Source of the DNA: CAZBGL01 sp964491375
GTDB taxonomy: Bacteria > Desulfobacterota > Deferrisomatia > Deferrisomatales > Deferrisomataceae
Direction of reading: 5' to 3'
Assembly (NCBI GenBank): GCA_964491375.1
Contig: CAZBGL010000001.1
Coordinates: forward strand, 1-6,026
DNA length: 6,026 nt
Part shown: positions 4,482-6,026 of the stretch, piece by piece
How the letters are laid out: the number at the start of each line of letters is the position of its first letter
How positions within the stretch are numbered: the first letter of the stretch is position 1
Notes under the pieces: generated by a model
Told to the model about the DNA's origin: nothing
Database searches by the model: none
The model's input: only the letters and a program-made list of their open reading frames with translations
Program-made: the position numbers and the translations under genes

Positions 4482-5587
4482 AGCGCCTTGGAATCCTGTG
4501 GGCAGGTATCGTTGCGGTACTTGGAACGATACCGGCTCCGGCCGGTGCCTTGAACCCGGCCGATTACATAGGGAGCGAACGGTGCCGTCAGTGCCATCCC
4601 AGGAAGTATGACGGTTGGAGCAAGACATTCCATGCTACCGTGGTCCAGGACGCCAGGAAGAATCCAAAGGCAATACTCGGAGATTTTTCAGTTCCCAATC
4701 TCGGTTTTACGATCGAGGACGTGGAATACACGATCGGGAGGCACTGGCAGCAGAGATACATGAAGAAGATCGGTGACGACTACTACGTTCTTCCGAAACT
4801 CTGGAGCATACAATCCCAGAAGTGGCGCCCTTACAATGTGTGGTCCTGGAGGAAAATGCCTTACAGCCGCTATTGCAAGGGGTGCCACGTGACCGGATTC
4901 GACCCCAAAACCCGGCGGGCGGCGGAATCGAGGATCGGCTGCGAGGCCTGCCACGGGCCGGGACGGCGCCACGCCGAGTCAGGGGGAGAGGCACCGATCG
5001 TGAACCCGGCCAAACTGCCGGACGAGCGGCGGAAGATGATCTGCGCAGCCTGCCACGTACGGGGAACCGATCCCACGAACACGTACTACTTTCCCATCGG
5101 ATATGTCCCCGGCGACGACCTGGGGGACCACTACGTGCCCCTGGACAAGGCGCCGGACGAGTCCCCAGCCGAGGCCATCCTGCGCAACTTCGCGCGCTGG
5201 GAGAAGAAAAGGCAGGAAGGGGCCCAGGTCAAGTGCGACGTGTGCGGAATACCCGGGGCCGGCGGCGAGCGCACTCGCCCAGAGACCCAGAGCGTTCTGG
5301 ACTTCTGCTTCGGGTGCCACGGATTCAAGGACGAGTACGCCCAGCACACCCGCCACAGATCCGACGCCGGACTCACGTGTTTTGACTGCCACGTGCAGAT
5401 CACCAAGGACATCATGAACCCGGGGGTGGAGGACATCCATTCCTACGGGTACTTCCTGGTCCATGCCGAGCGGTGCTACGACCCCGAGATCGAGAAGGCC
5501 TGCGTCCGATGCCACGAAAAGGAAGGGCTGGTTTGGGCGCGCCAGAAGGTGGAGCAATGGAGGGCTCCCATGGAGATCGACCACTGA
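4478..5587 (+). CDS. Secreted seven-haem c-type cytochrome, cytochrome c-554-like
   Basis: Periplasmic or outer-surface electron carrier, 369 residues. The signal peptide ends near AGA (22-24). Seven CXXCH motifs are visible: 36-40, 133-137, 155-159, 189-193, 277-281, 301-305 and 342-346. An eighth CXXC, C253-D-V-C256-G, lacks the haem histidine. C333 is a further single cysteine. The opening YIGSERCRQCHPRKYDGW plus H52 resembles the start of cytochrome c-554-family domains, and GCEACHGPGRRHAE is a familiar multihaem segment. The roughly 90-residue gap between haems 1 and 2 is rich in W, Y and K and could form a docking or active-site region. The start is GTG at 4478, with AAGGGGG at 4464-4470 and 7-nt spacing, overlapping the DsbC-like stop by 4 nt, so translation is probably coupled. 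The substrate or redox partner is not evident. The first third of the gene is less GC-rich than the rest. Confidence 0.93.
   Translation: MKRLGILWAGIVAVLGTIPAPAGALNPADYIGSERCRQCHPRKYDGWSKTFHATVVQDARKNPKAILGDFSVPNLGFTIEDVEYTIGRHWQQRYMKKIGDDYYVLPKLWSIQSQKWRPYNVWSWRKMPYSRYCKGCHVTGFDPKTRRAAESRIGCEACHGPGRRHAESGGEAPIVNPAKLPDERRKMICAACHVRGTDPTNTYYFPIGYVPGDDLGDHYVPLDKAPDESPAEAILRNFARWEKKRQEGAQVKCDVCGIPGAGGERTRPETQSVLDFCFGCHGFKDEYAQHTRHRSDAGLTCFDCHVQITKDIMNPGVEDIHSYGYFLVHAERCYDPEIEKACVRCHEKEGLVWARQKVEQWRAPMEIDH
4505..4533 (+). repeat. 9-bp inverted repeat within the cytochrome signal-peptide codons
   Basis: GGTATCGTT (4505-4513) and AACGATACC (4525-4533) are perfect complements around an 11-nt loop, about codons 10-19 of the cytochrome. 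As mRNA this would form a hairpin soon after the GTG start; as DNA it resembles a dyad operator. A perfect 9-bp repeat somewhere in 6 kb is roughly expected once by chance. Confidence 0.3.
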
Positions 5588-5704
5588 CCGCGCAGCCCTT
5601 CGCAGGAAACCCGATGTGAGGGTTCACGGGCAGGTGAAGCGGCTTTTCGCTCGGAAACCCCAGGCCCGCGGCCACTGTGGGAGCCGCGCCTCGCAGAGGG
5701 CCCT

Positions 5705-5749
5705 CCCGGACCTGTGCGGCTCAAACGGGCCGTTCCCGGCAGGTCCGGG
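5705..5749. repeat. 10-bp inverted repeat downstream of the cytochrome
   Basis: CCCGGACCTG (5705-5714) pairs perfectly with CAGGTCCGGG (5740-5749) across a 25-nt spacer. The left arm adjoins the palindrome GAGGGCCCTC (5696-5705). No T tract follows, so it is not a textbook terminator, but as the strongest stem after the operon it may slow polymerase or protect the transcript 3' end. Confidence 0.4.
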
Positions 5750-5802
5750 GCCCGGAGCCGCGCAGGGGGTCGGAGGCCAGACGCCAGGGCTTCCCGAGCC
5801 CA

Positions 5803-5822
5803 CCGGTCGTGCACGCGACCGG
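5803..5822. repeat. Dyad CCGGTCG-N6-CGACCGG
   Basis: Perfect 7-bp arms around a 6-nt centre, making a 20-bp symmetrical element in DNA without a convincing gene. It has the size and symmetry of a dimeric repressor operator but could be chance in such GC-rich sequence. Confidence 0.3.
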
Positions 5823-5857
5823 CACACCCGTCTCCAGCAGCACGAGCACGGCCAGGG

Positions 5858-5886
5858 CCGGGGTCCCGAGCGGAAACGGACCCCGG
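5858..5886. repeat. 9-bp inverted repeat near right end
   Basis: CCGGGGTCC (5858-5866) pairs perfectly with GGACCCCGG (5878-5886), leaving an 11-nt loop. It is the third substantial hairpin-forming element within about 180 bp. No T tract follows it. Confidence 0.35.
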
Positions 5887-6026
5887 GCTCGGTCCTGCGT
5901 GCTCCCCGGCCACGGGCCCCACCCCGAGCCAGCTCCGCCCCTCGACCCGGTCGGTGTGCTCCGCACAGGGTGCCCGGTGGCCGACGGGACCGAATTCTGC
6001 CCGGGACGCGCCCCGCATTTCCGGTG

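Larger units (their letters stand above)
5588..6026. other. Very GC-rich stretch without a convincing gene
   Basis: No gene is supported here. All frames are long simply because stop codons are rare at about 77% GC (hand count 5701-6000). The translations are G/P/R-rich without recognisable motifs. The best-looking piece, minus strand 5966-5721, has 86% GC at third positions but 74% at second positions, far too high for a normal protein, although a short hydrophobic segment (LAVLVLLETGVPVAC) reads like protein. The stretch contains several inverted repeats (5696-5705, 5705-5749, 5803-5822, 5858-5886) and a GGAGCCGCGC direct repeat (5680-5689, 5754-5763). It may be structured intergenic DNA with REP-like elements, the remnant of a decayed gene, or the upstream region of a gene beyond the right edge. 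Confidence 0.5.

Noticed and set aside
3323..4532. Repeated 10-mer GGAACGATAC at 3323 and 4523
   Set aside because: Many 10-mer repeats are expected by chance in 6 kb; there is no shared context beyond the match.
3549..4628. Long minus-strand frame opposite the isomerase
   Set aside because: It is antisense to a gene with a signal peptide, CPYC active site and cis-proline; its translation shows no domain.
5234..5260. Frameshift or sequencing error creating CDVCG from CXXCH
   Set aside because: The frame continues through three more correct CXXCH motifs, and no single indel or substitution restores the histidine.
5608..5624. Hairpin AACCC-N7-GGGTT after the cytochrome as intrinsic terminator
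   Set aside because: It has a five-pair stem, two of them A-T, and no T tract; too weak to call.
5721..5966. 81-codon minus-strand frame with a hydrophobic protein-like stretch
   Set aside because: Second-position GC of about 74% is not protein-like, no ribosome binding site or family match is apparent, and the frame stops early. A decayed gene fragment is not excluded.
5476..6018. 180-codon minus-strand frame at the right end
   Set aside because: It overlaps the end of the cytochrome, and its translation is compositional noise in about 77% GC DNA.

Overview
The window is GC-rich, with clear gene structure on both strands. High GC, a sigma-54-type two-component system and multihaem c-type cytochromes point to a metal- or sulfur-respiring bacterium of the former Deltaproteobacteria (Desulfobacterota/Desulfuromonadia-like). 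This placement is inferred from gene content only; no marker gene is present.

Layout: positions 1-1129 (minus strand) hold the N-terminal 376 residues of an NtrC-family, sigma-54-dependent response regulator that runs off the left edge. Directly upstream, with stop and start overlapping, is its membrane-bound sensor histidine kinase (1129-2586, minus). A 204-bp divergent control region (2587-2790) follows. It carries a good sigma-54 (-24/-12) promoter match at 2721-2736 pointing right, plus two dyads upstream that could be activator sites. Rightward from there is a compact four-gene run: a TlpA/ResA-like thioredoxin (2791-3321), a 73-residue two-helix membrane protein with a GTG start (3347-3568), a DsbC-like thiol-disulfide isomerase with an N-terminal CXXCH haem-binding motif (3645-4481), and a secreted seven-CXXCH cytochrome with one further CXXC lacking the histidine (4478-5587). 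The last 439 bp (5588-6026) have no convincing gene; they are extremely GC-rich (about 77% over 5701-6000 by hand count) and contain several inverted repeats.

Proposed working model: the kinase senses a periplasmic signal. Its only two cysteines form a CPEC pair in the periplasmic domain, so a thiol-redox or metal signal is possible. The regulator then activates the divergent sigma-54 promoter, producing a dedicated set of periplasmic thiol enzymes together with the cysteine-rich cytochrome that is their plausible client. The individual families are recognisable. The combination (redox-cysteine kinase, sigma-54 promoter, non-canonical CVAC thioredoxin, haem-tagged DsbC and 7-haem cytochrome) is the most interesting aspect of the window. 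The physiological role of the cytochrome cannot be read from the sequence.
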